In this document: positions 54,253 through 63,891 of the stretch, piece after piece | Layout of the letters: each line of letters starts with the position of its first letter | Position numbering within the stretch: the stretch's first letter is position 1 | Assembly (NCBI GenBank): GCA_903924465.1 | Contig: CAIYBN010000082.1 | Location: 1 to 64,000, forward strand | Origin: an uncultured Myxococcales bacterium | GTDB taxonomy: Bacteria > Myxococcota_A > UBA9042 | Direction of reading: 5' to 3' | DNA length: 64,000 nt | The notes under the pieces: generated by a model | Database searches by the model: none | Seen by the model: the letters and a program-made list of their open reading frames with translations, nothing else | What the model was told of the DNA's origin: nothing | Made by a program: the position numbers and the translations under genes

Positions 54253-54282
54253 TTGACAGATAACACCATTTCCGGCTACCAA
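54253..54282 (+). promoter_or_regulatory. Candidate promoter with consensus -35
   Basis: TTGACA at 54253-54258 and TACCAA at 54277-54282 are 18 bp apart. It would drive the small lipoprotein and Pal-like genes, with a leader of about 115 bases. Confidence 0.4.
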
Positions 54283-54404
54283 GCAGTTCGTTCGGCGTAG
54301 GCGGCCTGCCTTGGGCTCGCGCACCGGACGAGACTTCACGGACGGCGGGCGGCCTTGGCGGTCGTGACGTTTGTGCACTGAATCAAAATCACCCGGAGAA
54401 TCTC

Positions 54405-54641
54405 ATGTTCCAACGCTCCCTCTTTGCTTGCGTTTCCCTCGCCGTCGTTTGCGCTTTGAGCGCCTGCAGCCATGGACAAGCGAAAGCTGACCCGGCTCCG
54501 GAAGCCCCGGCTCCTGCGCCCGCCCCGGTTGTCGCGCCAGCTCCGGCTCCGGCACCCGCTCCTGCTCCCGCCCCGGGCACCTGCGCGACCGACGCGGATT
54601 GTCACGGTCAGGGCCGTTGCATGCACGGCACGTGTCGCTAG
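54405..54641 (+). CDS. Small lipoprotein with Pro-Ala spacer and a Cys motif
   Basis: 78 residues; GGAG lies six bases before the ATG. The lipobox is LSAC (Cys21). Then come a Pro/Ala-only stretch of about 30 residues and a C-terminal CATDADCHGQGRCMHGTC, resembling a single repeat of the Cys-rich units in the Pal-like protein encoded next. It could tether to the envelope by lipid and project the Cys knot through a stiff spacer. No family recognised. Confidence 0.75.
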   Translation: MFQRSLFACVSLAVVCALSACSHGQAKADPAPEAPAPAPAPVVAPAPAPAPAPAPAPGTCATDADCHGQGRCMHGTCR

Positions 54642-54861
54642 GGCGCACGGCGTTCATTTGTGACGATCTGTGAATATTCGTCGGCCGTCGTGCGTTGCAC
54701 CTATCTTTGGGGAGCGCGCGACGGTCAACGAGGATCGTCGCACGCCGTTGTACGTCGCTGTGGGGCCGCGATTCCGTCCGCAACCCGCAGTGTCAACTCG
54801 TGTGGACGAGTCTGAGTCCAACGATTCGGACGCAGCCGGTCATGGCCGGTGGAGGTTTGTG

Positions 54862-55689
54862 ATGCCAATGCAGCGTTTCAGTCATCTTGTTGGGGCTTTT
54901 TTCGGATCATCCGCGCTCGCGCTCGCGACCCTCGCGTTGCTCGTTAGCGGCTGCGGTCCCGCGTACCCCAACTGCGAGACGGACAGCCATTGCAAAGCCA
55001 AAGGCGAATACTGCGTGGACAGCAAATGCGCTCAGTGCCGTCTCGACAGCCACTGCCCGGGTGCCGGAACCGACATCTGCGTGGCGTGCGTCGCCGGCGC
55101 GTGCGGTCGCAAGCCGGACTGCTGCACGTCCAAACTCGACTGCGGTACGGGCAAGCAGTGCCAGGGCAACAAGTGCTTGCCGGAATGCACGGGTGACGTC
55201 CAATGTCCCGCCGGCCAGAAGTGCTTGGCTGGCACCTGCACGCTGCCGGAAGGTGCCGCTGATGGCGCCTCCTGCACCGGCGACCGGGACTGCAAGAGCG
55301 GCAGCTGCGTCAAGGGCAAATGCGTTGGCGGCGCGGCCGCGGGGCAGGTCGACTGCTCCAAGCTCGACCCCGCGTACTTTGACTTCAACGAGTACTCGCT
55401 GTCGTCCACCGCGCAGAACACCGTCAGCGCGTCAGCGAAGTGCCTGAAAGAACGTAACGTTTCGACCGTCACGATCGAAGGCCATTGCGACGAGCGCGGC
55501 ACCGATGCGTACAACATGGAATTGGGCAATCGCCGCGCCAAGGCCGTGCGCGAGTACCTGAAGACGGTCGCGCCCAAGGTCAACGCCAAGACCATCTCCT
55601 ATGGCAAGACCAAGCCGGTATGCCACGACGAGAACGAGTCGTGCTGGAGCCAAAACCGTCGCGCCGAATTCCGCGCCAAGGGCAAGTAG
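54862..55689 (+). CDS. Pal-like lipoprotein with a Cys-rich N-terminal domain
   Basis: 275 residues from the ATG at 54862 (GGAGG six bases upstream). The lipobox is VSGC (Cys31). Next come about 120 residues with 23 cysteines in CxxDxxC-type spacings. The C-terminal OmpA/Pal domain (about 160-275) has AYFDFNEYSL, then TIEGHCDERGTDAYNMELGNRR, the peptidoglycan (meso-DAP) binding region, with the usual HCDERGT core. Ordinary Pal proteins lack the Cys domain. It is followed by a CpoB-like gene 5 bp later, consistent with a Tol-Pal-type envelope role; no tolQRAB genes are here. Confidence 0.85.
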   Translation: MPMQRFSHLVGAFFGSSALALATLALLVSGCGPAYPNCETDSHCKAKGEYCVDSKCAQCRLDSHCPGAGTDICVACVAGACGRKPDCCTSKLDCGTGKQCQGNKCLPECTGDVQCPAGQKCLAGTCTLPEGAADGASCTGDRDCKSGSCVKGKCVGGAAAGQVDCSKLDPAYFDFNEYSLSSTAQNTVSASAKCLKERNVSTVTIEGHCDERGTDAYNMELGNRRAKAVREYLKTVAPKVNAKTISYGKTKPVCHDENESCWSQNRRAEFRAKGK

Positions 55690-55694
55690 GTCTC

Positions 55695-56843
55695 GTGGCC
55701 AAGACTTCACCGCTGCTGTTGTTGGCCCTCACGGGCTGTATCGCGACGACGACGGATGTCGATCGGGTCTCGCAGCGCGTGGCTGAACTGGAGCGCGTCA
55801 ATTCCAGCGTGATGGCTGAGGCGGGCGCCGAAACCAAGCGATTGCAGAATTTGTCCTCCCAGGTGGAAGACGCCAACAACCAGTTGCGCGAGACGTTGGC
55901 GAAGGCTGGGGCGAAGATTGCCGACAGTGATCGGGCGTTGCAGAAGTTGCGCGGCGAGCTGGAAGTCATCGTGCACCGGCTGGAGGCGTTGGAGCGGATC
56001 GGCACGTCGGGCCAGCAGTCGCTGACCGAAGTTCGCGGGCGGCTCAATCAGCTCATCGCTGATCTGCGGGATCGGGCGGGCATTGCGATCCTCGCGTTGC
56101 CGACGGATTTGCCAACCGATTCGGATGGTTTCGTGAAAGCGTCGGACAAGGCCCTGGCCGATGGCGACGTGCGGCTCGCGGCGGCGCTGGCGTCGGAATG
56201 CCAGAAACGCTATCCGGGAAGTGAGGCGTGGGGGCAGTGCGGGCTGGTTGTTGGCCGCATCGCCGCGCAGGAACAACGGTACGTGGATGCGCTGAAGCAG
56301 TTCCAGGCGGTGCACGATGGCCTCGGCGGCAAGCCGTCGGTGGCGGTGGCGCAGTCGCTGATGGAAGTGGCGAAGATTCTGGAAATCGAAGGCAAGTGCG
56401 CAAAGGCCGTGCAGGTCTTGACGTATTTGGGCACAGAAATGCCCAAAGTGCCGCAGGCGAAGCTGGCCAAGGCGGAGTCGGCGGCGATTGCCAAGCGTTG
56501 CAAAGAAGGCGTTGGCGTTTCAGACAAGGCGGCCGCGGGCGACAAAGCCCCGGCGGGAGAAAAAACGGAAGCAGGCACGACGGCTGTTCCGGCGAACCCG
56601 GTGGATGCGCCGGCGGAGATTCCTGCAGCGGTGACCGCAGACAAGGCGACACCTGTGGGCAAGGCGCCGACTGCGGCTGACAAGTCGGCCGATGCCAAAA
56701 AGCCGATCAAGCCGGTCACACAGCCAGTTGCAGCCAAACCGGCGGCTGCGCCAGGCGCGCCCAAATCCGCCCTGCCTGCCGCGGCCAAGCCAGTCAAACC
56801 AGCGGACAAGTCCGCACCGACCGCGAAGCCTGAAGCGAAGTGA
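55695..56843 (+). CDS. CpoB/YbgF-like coiled-coil lipoprotein with TPR region
   Basis: 382 residues from a GTG at 55695. The lipobox is LTGC (Cys15). A coiled coil follows (residues ~20-110; RVSQRVAELERVNSSV.. pattern), then a globular TPR-like part (to about 275) and a low-complexity Ala/Pro/Lys tail of about 100 residues. CpoB proteins pair with Pal and coordinate outer-membrane constriction with peptidoglycan synthesis. The stop overlaps the start of mnmG (GTGA), so the two are translationally coupled. Confidence 0.75.
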   Translation: MAKTSPLLLLALTGCIATTTDVDRVSQRVAELERVNSSVMAEAGAETKRLQNLSSQVEDANNQLRETLAKAGAKIADSDRALQKLRGELEVIVHRLEALERIGTSGQQSLTEVRGRLNQLIADLRDRAGIAILALPTDLPTDSDGFVKASDKALADGDVRLAAALASECQKRYPGSEAWGQCGLVVGRIAAQEQRYVDALKQFQAVHDGLGGKPSVAVAQSLMEVAKILEIEGKCAKAVQVLTYLGTEMPKVPQAKLAKAESAAIAKRCKEGVGVSDKAAAGDKAPAGEKTEAGTTAVPANPVDAPAEIPAAVTADKATPVGKAPTAADKSADAKKPIKPVTQPVAAKPAAAPGAPKSALPAAAKPVKPADKSAPTAKPEAK

Positions 56844-58837
56844 GTGCCCGCGCCCCCGTGACGGGCACCGAAGCCCCGCCCACCATGCCGGAAGCTGCCG
56901 CCGCATCGAACCCGCTGCACTATGCCGGACCGTGGCGTGCGATCGTCGTCGGCGGCGGTCATGCGGGCTGCGAGGCGGCACTGGCACTGGCGCGCGGTGG
57001 CGTAGCGACCTTGCTGCTGAGCCAAAATGTCGACCGTATCGCCTGGATGAGCTGCAACCCGGCGATTGGCGGCATCGGCAAGTCGCATCTCGTCGCGGAA
57101 ATTGACGCGCTGGGTGGCGAAATGGCGCGCGCAGCCGACAAGTCGGGCGTGCACTACAAGGTGCTGAACGCTTCCAAAGGCCCGGCGGTGCGCGCGTTGC
57201 GGGTCCAATGTGACAAGCTGGCGTATGCGACCGCCATGCGCCGCACGCTGGAACAGACGCCGGGGCTGAGCATCAAACAAGGCGATGTTCGGCGCTTGTG
57301 CTTGGAAGCGGGCCGCTTGGCAGGTGTCGAAACGGCTGCCGGCGTGCGGTTTGCCGCGGAAGTCGTGGTGCTGACCGCGGGCACGTTCATTGGCGCCGTG
57401 TGCCATACCGGCGAGGCGCAAATCGTCGGTGGGCGCGCCGGTGATACGGCGACGCTGGCGCTTGGCGATCAACTCCGCTCCTTGGGCGTTCAGACGCTGC
57501 GCCACAAAACGGGCACCTGTCCGCGTTTGGATGGCCGGACGATTGACTGGTCGCGCGTGCAGGCGGATCCCGGGCTGGATCCGCCGCCCGCGATGGCGCG
57601 CGACGGCGTCGGGGCGATCCTGCCGCAGATGCCTTGCCACGTGACGCATAGCAACGCGGGGACGCACGACGTCATTCGTCGCAATGTGCACCGCTCACCC
57701 CTGTTCGGTGGCGCGATTTCAGGCGTCGGGCCGCGCTATTGTCCGTCGATTGAGGACAAGGTCATCCGTTTTCCCCAGCACGAGCAACATTACATTTTCC
57801 TGGAACGGGAAGGCTGGCAGACCGACGAAATCTACGTGAACGGCCTGTCCACCAGCCTGCCGGCGGACGTGCAACTGGCGATGGTGCGGTCGCTGCCGGG
57901 GCTGGAGAACGCGGAAATCGTGCGCTTTGGCTACGCGGTGGAGTACGACGCGATCGACTCCCGGCAGCTTGGCCGCGATCTGATGCTGCCGGCGCTGCCG
58001 GGGCTGTATTTCGCCGGGCAAGTCAACGGCACTTCGGGCTATGAGGAAGCCGCGGGCCAGGGCATCGTCGCAGGAATTCAAGCGTTGTTGCGCCTGCGCG
58101 GCGAGCCGGTGCTGGCGTTGTCGCGGACGGAAAGCTACCTCGGCGTGATGGTCGATGATCTGGTGTCGCACGGCGCCGCCGAGCCGTACCGGATGTTCAC
58201 CTCGCGTGCCGAGCACCGTCTGGTGCTGCGAACCAGCAATGCCGATCTGCGACTGACCGCCCTGGGCCGTTCGCTTGGCCTCGTGCGCGATCGCGCGTGG
58301 CAAGCCCTGCTGGACCGGCGCGCGCGTCTGGAAGCCATCGTGGCCGCCCTGCACACGATCATCGTCAAGCCGGACAAGGCGATCCTCGCGCTGGTCGAGT
58401 CCTGGAATGGCGGGACGCTGCTGCAACCGACGACGTTGGCGCAGTTGCTGTGCCGGCCGGAAGTGACGTTGGCGCATCTGGCGCAGTTTCTGCCGCATGA
58501 GATCGACCTGCGGGATCTGGACGCGGACGACGACGAAGAAGTGACGACGCAGGTGCGCTACGCCGGCTATGTTGAACGAGAAAGACAGCGGCAGGTCAAG
58601 GCGCAGCGGCTGGAAGCGCAGCAGTTTCCAGCGGATCTCGACTTCACGGAGATCTCCGGCTTGTCGCGCGAGGCGCTGGATTCGCTCCGGCGGGCGCGTC
58701 CGCAGACATTGGCGCAAGCCGCGCGTGTGCCGGGCGTGACCCCCGCGTCTGTGCAGGTGCTGAGTTTTTGGCTGGCCGGGCCACGGCGCCAGCGCGCATC
58801 TGCGGTTGGCGGTGCGAACTTGCCAAACGAAAGCTGA
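56840..58837 (+). CDS. mnmG: tRNA uridine-5-carboxymethylaminomethyl modification enzyme MnmG
   Basis: 665 residues from the GTG at 56840. The FAD-binding motif is VVGGGHAGCEAALALARGG (about residues 36-54). MSCNPAIGGIGKSHLVAEID and CHTGEAQIVGGR are diagnostic for MnmG/GidA, and the YAGYVERERQRQ region is in the C-terminal domain. With MnmE it adds the carboxymethylaminomethyl group to U34 of certain tRNAs. The N-terminus is about 30 residues longer than usual and is not conserved, so a later start is possible. No mnmE, rsmG or parAB genes are next to it. Confidence 0.95.
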   Translation: MSARAPVTGTEAPPTMPEAAAASNPLHYAGPWRAIVVGGGHAGCEAALALARGGVATLLLSQNVDRIAWMSCNPAIGGIGKSHLVAEIDALGGEMARAADKSGVHYKVLNASKGPAVRALRVQCDKLAYATAMRRTLEQTPGLSIKQGDVRRLCLEAGRLAGVETAAGVRFAAEVVVLTAGTFIGAVCHTGEAQIVGGRAGDTATLALGDQLRSLGVQTLRHKTGTCPRLDGRTIDWSRVQADPGLDPPPAMARDGVGAILPQMPCHVTHSNAGTHDVIRRNVHRSPLFGGAISGVGPRYCPSIEDKVIRFPQHEQHYIFLEREGWQTDEIYVNGLSTSLPADVQLAMVRSLPGLENAEIVRFGYAVEYDAIDSRQLGRDLMLPALPGLYFAGQVNGTSGYEEAAGQGIVAGIQALLRLRGEPVLALSRTESYLGVMVDDLVSHGAAEPYRMFTSRAEHRLVLRTSNADLRLTALGRSLGLVRDRAWQALLDRRARLEAIVAALHTIIVKPDKAILALVESWNGGTLLQPTTLAQLLCRPEVTLAHLAQFLPHEIDLRDLDADDDEEVTTQVRYAGYVERERQRQVKAQRLEAQQFPADLDFTEISGLSREALDSLRRARPQTLAQAARVPGVTPASVQVLSFWLAGPRRQRASAVGGANLPNES

Positions 58838-58909
58838 TCCGGTACTTCCGCGGCAGCCGCTGGGACGCGCATTGTCCCGGCGAAGGCCACTTCATCAGGA
58901 GTTTTCACC

Positions 58910-59737
58910 ATGAGTCTGTTTGCCAAGTCCCTGTCGACCCGCCTCGGTGCCGTCGCGTTGTCGTTCGCCGTCCTGGCGACGGGTTGTGAGAAGAAGTCCG
59001 CCGCTCCGGCCGCCGCCGCACCCGAGACGCCGCCACCTGCCGCGCCTGCGGAAGCGCCCAAGGCACCTGAGGTGGCCAAGCCCGCCGAGCCCGCGGCTGC
59101 CGCGTCGCCCACCGCAGCTCCGGCCACCGCGCCTGCGGAAGCGCCGAAAGCGGGTGAACAGCACCCGGCGTTGCACGATCCCTCCAAGGCGACCGAAGTG
59201 GCGCCGCCGACGTTCAAGGTGAACTTCAAGACGACCAAGGGCGACATCGTCATTGAGGTCAAGAAGGAATGGTCGCCGCTTGGCGCTGACCGCTTCTTCA
59301 ATCTCGTCAAGATGGGCTACTTCAAGGATATCGCGTTTTTCCGCGTCGTTCCTGGCTTCATGGCGCAGTTCGGCATCCACGGCGATCCGACCGTCAATCA
59401 GGTGTGGAAGGATCTGGGTATTGCCGACGAGCCGGTCAAGCAGTCCAACAAGCGTGGCTGGCTGACATTTGCCAAGAAGGGCCTGCCGAATTCACGTTCG
59501 GTGCAGTTCTTCCTGAATTTGGTCGACAATCCGAACCTGGATGGCATGGGCTTCGCGCCGTTTGGCCAGATCGTCAAGGGTCAGGATGTGCTGGACAAGA
59601 TCAACGGCGAATATGGCGAAGGCGCGCCGCGTGGTCGCGGTCCGGACCAGATGCGTGTGCAGGCGGTGGGCAACGAATACCTGAAGAAGGAGTTCCCGAA
59701 CCTGGACTACATTCTGTCCGCGGAAATCGAGAAGTAA
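58910..59737 (+). CDS. Cyclophilin-type peptidyl-prolyl isomerase lipoprotein
   Basis: 275 residues; AGGAG lies eight bases before the ATG. The lipobox is ATGC (Cys26). A Pro/Ala-rich linker of about 70 residues leads to the cyclophilin domain (from about residue 103), with FFRVVPGFMAQFG (Arg, Phe, Met and Gln of the active site) and SVQFFLNLVDNPNLDGMGFAPFG. The usual His of FHRV is Phe here. It should assist folding of exported proteins in the periplasm or on the outer membrane. Confidence 0.88.
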   Translation: MSLFAKSLSTRLGAVALSFAVLATGCEKKSAAPAAAAPETPPPAAPAEAPKAPEVAKPAEPAAAASPTAAPATAPAEAPKAGEQHPALHDPSKATEVAPPTFKVNFKTTKGDIVIEVKKEWSPLGADRFFNLVKMGYFKDIAFFRVVPGFMAQFGIHGDPTVNQVWKDLGIADEPVKQSNKRGWLTFAKKGLPNSRSVQFFLNLVDNPNLDGMGFAPFGQIVKGQDVLDKINGEYGEGAPRGRGPDQMRVQAVGNEYLKKEFPNLDYILSAEIEK

Positions 59738-60415
59738 GTGGCGTCGCGTTGCGCAACCGGCCTGCTGGTCCTGCTGGCCGGTTGCGTCTCGCAGCGGACG
59801 GCGCCTTGGGAGGACGCGACGTACGCAAAGGCCGTCGCGCTGGCGCAGTCGTGCACCGGCGATCCTGGGCTTGATCGGGCGATGCTGGCCGTCGCCTACC
59901 ACGGCGACTTTCGCAACGGCTGCACGGGCTTCGAGGCGGACTTCGGCTGGGCCGTCGTGCCAAGCGCCAGTTGCGTGTCCGGCTGCGCTGGCGACGACGC
60001 GCGCACGTGCCGCGGCCCCTACCAGATGGTCACGCACTGCGCGTTGTTCGACGCCAAGTGCACGATCGTCAACGGCAATGCGTCTTGTGTCGATACCAGC
60101 GGCGTGCTTCCATGCCCGGGCGGCGCCACGCCGATCTGCGTGGAGAACAGCTTGGTCGAGAGCTGCCCGGGCGATCCGGCGACGACATACGACTGCTCCC
60201 TCACCTTGGCCGGCAGCAGTTGCGCCGTCGGCCAGTGCGTCCTTGGTGCCGAATGCGTTCCCGGCAAGATCCTGGATGGCTTGGCCTGTGATGGAAAATC
60301 ATTGCGGGTTTGCGTCGCCGGCCGGATTGATCTGGTCGACTGCACCGCGCTAGGCTTCACCGGCTGCGACCCGTTCACGCGTGGCTGCAGCCCAAACCCA
60401 TTGTTGGCACCGTGA
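59738..60415 (+). CDS. Cys-rich lipoprotein of unknown function
   Basis: 225 residues from a GTG immediately after the cyclophilin stop. The lipobox is LAGC (Cys16). About 22 cysteines lie in the mature part, with GCxGDDARTCRGPYQMVTHC and CDGKSLRVC typical of myxobacterial Cys-rich secreted proteins. The next gene begins in a GTGA overlap. No family recognised. Confidence 0.7.
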   Translation: MASRCATGLLVLLAGCVSQRTAPWEDATYAKAVALAQSCTGDPGLDRAMLAVAYHGDFRNGCTGFEADFGWAVVPSASCVSGCAGDDARTCRGPYQMVTHCALFDAKCTIVNGNASCVDTSGVLPCPGGATPICVENSLVESCPGDPATTYDCSLTLAGSSCAVGQCVLGAECVPGKILDGLACDGKSLRVCVAGRIDLVDCTALGFTGCDPFTRGCSPNPLLAP

Positions 60416-62001
60416 AAACACTCTACTTCCTGCTTCTGTTGCCGACGCTGGCGCTGGCCAACCCCAAGGTCAAGCCTGGGGTGTTGCCCCCTTTGCGGCC
60501 CTTTGTCGGCGCTGATCTGGTTTGGTCCATGCGTGGCCCGGCGGTGTTGGGGCCTGATTCCGGTTCGGCGATCGAGGCCGCGCTGACACAGCCGCCTGAA
60601 CTGACCCGGGATTGCCAACTGGGCGATCTGTCGGTGCGCGACGATCGCGTCGACATTCAGCTGACGTGCGGCGCGGCGAAGCACACCGTTGTGGCGCGGC
60701 TGCGACCGGGGACTTCGCCTCTGGGTATCGAAGCGATTGCGGGGGCGAGCGAAGCATTGGCGCAGGCGCAGACGGAGCTGCAGCGGCGTCTGGATGCCGG
60801 CGGTGCGCGAATTCCCCTGCAGCATCCCTCTGTGCGGGACGTTGCGGGCATGCCACAGCGCACGAGCGCACTCGAGTACTGGCAGCAGGCGACGCGCGCG
60901 CTGCTTGCGGCGGACCTGTCGGCGGCGATTACCGCGACGGATCTGGCGATTGCCCAAGGCCCCGCGACGTTGAATGCCGCCAACCGTGTCGACGCTGCGA
61001 TTGTGGCGACTGCGCTCGGGCGGTTTGCACGCGTCCAGGCGTGGCTCGGCGAGGTCAAGAAGGCGGCCCCAGAGGATGCGGACGCCATGGCGGTGCGGAC
61101 ACTGCTGGGCAAGCGCAAGGACGTGTTGGCGCTCGCGCAAAAGTGCGTGGCGCCGGAGGGGCGACCTGCGTGCGACATCGAGCCGCTGATTCGGGCGCTG
61201 ATTGCGCAACAAGCCTGGCGCGAGGCGGGCCAGTTGTTGGAGGTGCGGATCAACCACCGCGATCCGGCAGCGGACGATGTGCGGCTTGCGCTTGGTATGG
61301 CGCTGCTGACCGAAGACAAACCGGCCGCCTTGAAGTGGTCCTTGCTGCTGACGAAGCTCCGGCCCGATGACGCCGGCGGTTGGCAGTCCGCGGCGCGTGC
61401 GCTTGAGGCCAAAGACGATGTGGCGGAGGCGCTCCAGTTGCTGCTCCGCGCGCCAGAGGCAGTGGCGAAGCAAACGGAGACGCTCGAGCAGGTGGTGCAA
61501 TTGTTGGATACCCTTGAGGATCCGTTGTCGCCCCAAGCGCTGGACGCGACGGCGCGGCGCCAGATGGAAGCCCAAGTCGCCAGCTCGACGACGACTGCGG
61601 CACAGTTGGCCCGTGCCGTGCTGGAAGGCTGGCGCGGCGATCCGCGCACGGCCCAACATCTGGCGGCGCTGCCGGGCGCGGAGACTGAGCCGGTGCTGCT
61701 GGCACTGCGGGCGCTGGCGCTTCTCGGCACGCCCGCGCAGGCCCAGGCAGAGCTGCTGGTGGCGAAGGCGCTGCAACTGGGGCCGAACCAGCCGCAGGCG
61801 GCCGAAGCGCAATGGCAGTGGACGATCGTGCAGGACAAGCCGGACGATCAGGCGTTGGCGGCGTATGAGCGCGCCGTGCAGGCCGCGACCAATGGTCGTG
61901 CGGTCTACCGGGTCCGGCGTGCGCACGTGGCGGCGGATCTGCGCACGTGGGGCTTGGTGCCGCCGCCGCGTTGGCCCGCGTGGCCGGTCGGGCGGCCGTG
62001 A
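60412..62001 (+). CDS. Periplasmic TPR-like protein
   Basis: 529 residues from the GTG at 60412 (4-bp overlap with the previous gene). A signal peptide ends near LALAN (about residue 17). Residues ~150-520 form helical pairs of tetratricopeptide/SEL-like character (ALEYWQQATRALLAADLSAAI.., LALGMALLTEDKPAALKWSLLL), with Ala/Leu-rich helices. It probably scaffolds a periplasmic complex. The membrane glycosyltransferase gene follows through another GTGA overlap. Confidence 0.72.
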   Translation: MKTLYFLLLLPTLALANPKVKPGVLPPLRPFVGADLVWSMRGPAVLGPDSGSAIEAALTQPPELTRDCQLGDLSVRDDRVDIQLTCGAAKHTVVARLRPGTSPLGIEAIAGASEALAQAQTELQRRLDAGGARIPLQHPSVRDVAGMPQRTSALEYWQQATRALLAADLSAAITATDLAIAQGPATLNAANRVDAAIVATALGRFARVQAWLGEVKKAAPEDADAMAVRTLLGKRKDVLALAQKCVAPEGRPACDIEPLIRALIAQQAWREAGQLLEVRINHRDPAADDVRLALGMALLTEDKPAALKWSLLLTKLRPDDAGGWQSAARALEAKDDVAEALQLLLRAPEAVAKQTETLEQVVQLLDTLEDPLSPQALDATARRQMEAQVASSTTTAAQLARAVLEGWRGDPRTAQHLAALPGAETEPVLLALRALALLGTPAQAQAELLVAKALQLGPNQPQAAEAQWQWTIVQDKPDDQALAAYERAVQAATNGRAVYRVRRAHVAADLRTWGLVPPPRWPAWPVGRP

Positions 62002-63347
62002 CAACGACTTCCCCGCGCTGGCTTTCCGGCGTCCTCGTCGGAATCGTCGCCCTCGTCTGGCTGTGGCTGCAAGCGCCGCACATGGCGCTGCTGCCGGGCG
62101 ACGAGCCGCTGTACCTCCTCGATGCGCAGCGGTTGCTTCACGGCGACCGGCTGTACCGCGACATCTTCCTGGCCCATCCGCCCGCGCGCGTGTGGCAGGC
62201 CGCGGCTGTTCTGGCGCTGGGCGCCCCGCTGGCCTGGGCCAAGATCTGGGCGCCGCTTGCGACCTTGACCACGGCGACCGTATTGTTCCAAGTGCTGCGG
62301 CGGCGGGCCAGCCCGATCGACGGCAGCCATGCGGTGTTCCTCTTTCTCCTCGCCAACGTGGTCCTGCTCAACGGTGCGCTGTTCGTCGGTGTTGAACAGG
62401 CCCTCTGCGTGGCGATGTTGGCGAGTGCGCTCGCACTTTCGAGTCGCTGGCTCCTTGCGGGCGTTTGCCTCGCGCTGGCGACCCAGTGGGCGCTGCACGT
62501 GGGCATTCTGGCTCTGCCGATGCTGGTCTGGGCCCATCGCGACGGCGGGCTCCGACGGTTTGTCTCGGGTCTGGCGCTGGGTTTGCTGCCGCTGGTCGCG
62601 GAACTCCTCTGGTTCGGTCAGCCGATGGTCGATCAGGTCTTTGGCTACCACCTGCGCAAAGTGACGCACATGGCGGCGCAAAAGGTCCCGGATCGCCTCT
62701 GGCCTTTCGTATCCTGGCAAGCGCCGCTGCTGTTCCTTGCGGCGCTCGGCACTTGGCGCGGCCCGTCGACGGCGCGACGGTTGGGGCTCTCGGGGTTTGC
62801 CGCCCTGGGCGTCCTGCTCCTCTGGCCGCGGCTGCAGCCGTACTACTTCCTGCTGCCGATGCCCTGGCTGGCCATGGCCGCGGCCTATGGCTGGAATGAG
62901 CCGGTGCGGCCGATTCGCTGGATCGCGCGCGCCGCGTGGCTGGTCGTGGCGCTGAGCGCGGTGCAGCACGCGGTCGCGAGTCGCGAGGAAGCGCAGATGG
63001 CGCAGGCGGAAATGACCCAACTTGCGGCCCAGGTCCACACCTTGGCGGCGGGTCGGCCAATTTGGGGCGACGGTGCGCTCGTGCCGCTGCTTTCGTTGCG
63101 AACGGGCCTGCCAGTGGCGATGGACGATACCGATCTGAATGCACAGCGTTTTCTCTCCGGCATGACGCCGCCCGTCTCCCACCTGACCCGTGTGCTGGCG
63201 CAAAAGCCTCTAATTGTGGTCGTGCCGCACCATGGCATCGACGCCGTGCCCGAATTGCACGAGGCACTGTTGCGCGACTGCGACATCGTCGGACATTTTG
63301 CCGCGCCGGCCGCAAACTTCGCCGGAGTGTTGCTTCGCCCCCGTTGA
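61998..63347 (+). CDS. Membrane glycosyltransferase of the GT39/GT83 type
   Basis: 449 residues from the GTG at 61998 that overlaps the previous stop (GTGA). It has about ten hydrophobic segments. The periplasmic catalytic loop early in the protein reads [20 protein letters not shown], then DIFLAHPPA, the same pattern as in the 937-residue protein at 8309-11122. It should use a polyprenyl-phosphate sugar; the acceptor is unknown. It is the last gene of a coupled set with the TPR-like protein and Cys-rich lipoprotein. Confidence 0.75.
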   Translation: MTTTSPRWLSGVLVGIVALVWLWLQAPHMALLPGDEPLYLLDAQRLLHGDRLYRDIFLAHPPARVWQAAAVLALGAPLAWAKIWAPLATLTTATVLFQVLRRRASPIDGSHAVFLFLLANVVLLNGALFVGVEQALCVAMLASALALSSRWLLAGVCLALATQWALHVGILALPMLVWAHRDGGLRRFVSGLALGLLPLVAELLWFGQPMVDQVFGYHLRKVTHMAAQKVPDRLWPFVSWQAPLLFLAALGTWRGPSTARRLGLSGFAALGVLLLWPRLQPYYFLLPMPWLAMAAAYGWNEPVRPIRWIARAAWLVVALSAVQHAVASREEAQMAQAEMTQLAAQVHTLAAGRPIWGDGALVPLLSLRTGLPVAMDDTDLNAQRFLSGMTPPVSHLTRVLAQKPLIVVVPHHGIDAVPELHEALLRDCDIVGHFAAPAANFAGVLLRPR

Positions 63348-63373
63348 ATTGCAGCCGGGCGCTCGGCTACGCT
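63344..63373 (+). promoter_or_regulatory. Candidate promoter for purE-purK
   Basis: TTGAAT at 63344-63349 and TACGCT at 63368-63373 are 18 bp apart. The -35 overlaps the stop codon of the glycosyltransferase gene, and the start would be about 30 bp before the purE ATG. Confidence 0.45.
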
Positions 63374-63408
63374 TTCGCCCCCAAACAGCTGGGGTCAGGA
63401 TCATCGCC

Positions 63409-63891
63409 ATGGAACATCCGCAGGTCGGCATCATCATGGGCAGTCAGAGCGACTGGGAGACCATGCGCCACGCATCTGACGTGTTGACGGAACTCGGCGT
63501 CGTTCACGAATGCCGGGTTGTTTCCGCGCACCGCACGCCGGATTTGCTTTTTGAATATGCGGAGAGCGCCGCTCAGCGTGGCCTGTGCGTCATCATCGCC
63601 GGTGCCGGTGGCGCCGCACATTTGCCCGGCATGACCGCGGCGAAAACACTGCTGCCCGTGCTGGGCGTGCCGGTGCAGTCCAAAGCGCTGAACGGCCTGG
63701 ATTCCCTGCTCTCTATCGTGCAAATGCCCAAAGGTGTGCCGGTCGCGACGTTGGCCATCGGTGCGGCCGGTGCGGCGAACGCCGGCCTGCTTGCTGCACA
63801 AATTCTGGCTGTCAACGACGCTGCGCTGCGGGTGCGTTTGCAGGCGCGCCGCGACGAGGAAGAGCGTCGTGTGCGGGAGACGGAGCTGTGA
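63409..63891 (+). CDS. purE: N5-carboxyaminoimidazole ribonucleotide mutase
   Basis: 160 residues, the usual length of class I PurE; AGGA lies eight bases before the [16 protein letters not shown] and the catalytic VSAHRTPD are present, and [12 protein letters not shown] follows. It converts N5-CAIR to CAIR in purine synthesis, directly after PurK. The purK start overlaps its stop (GTGA). Confidence 0.95.
   Translation: MEHPQVGIIMGSQSDWETMRHASDVLTELGVVHECRVVSAHRTPDLLFEYAESAAQRGLCVIIAGAGGAAHLPGMTAAKTLLPVLGVPVQSKALNGLDSLLSIVQMPKGVPVATLAIGAAGAANAGLLAAQILAVNDAALRVRLQARRDEEERRVRETEL

Noticed and set aside
60019-62004. 661-codon minus-strand frame opposite the TPR-like gene
   Set aside because: Arg/Gln-rich antisense product; the plus-strand gene has a signal peptide and coupled overlaps on both sides.
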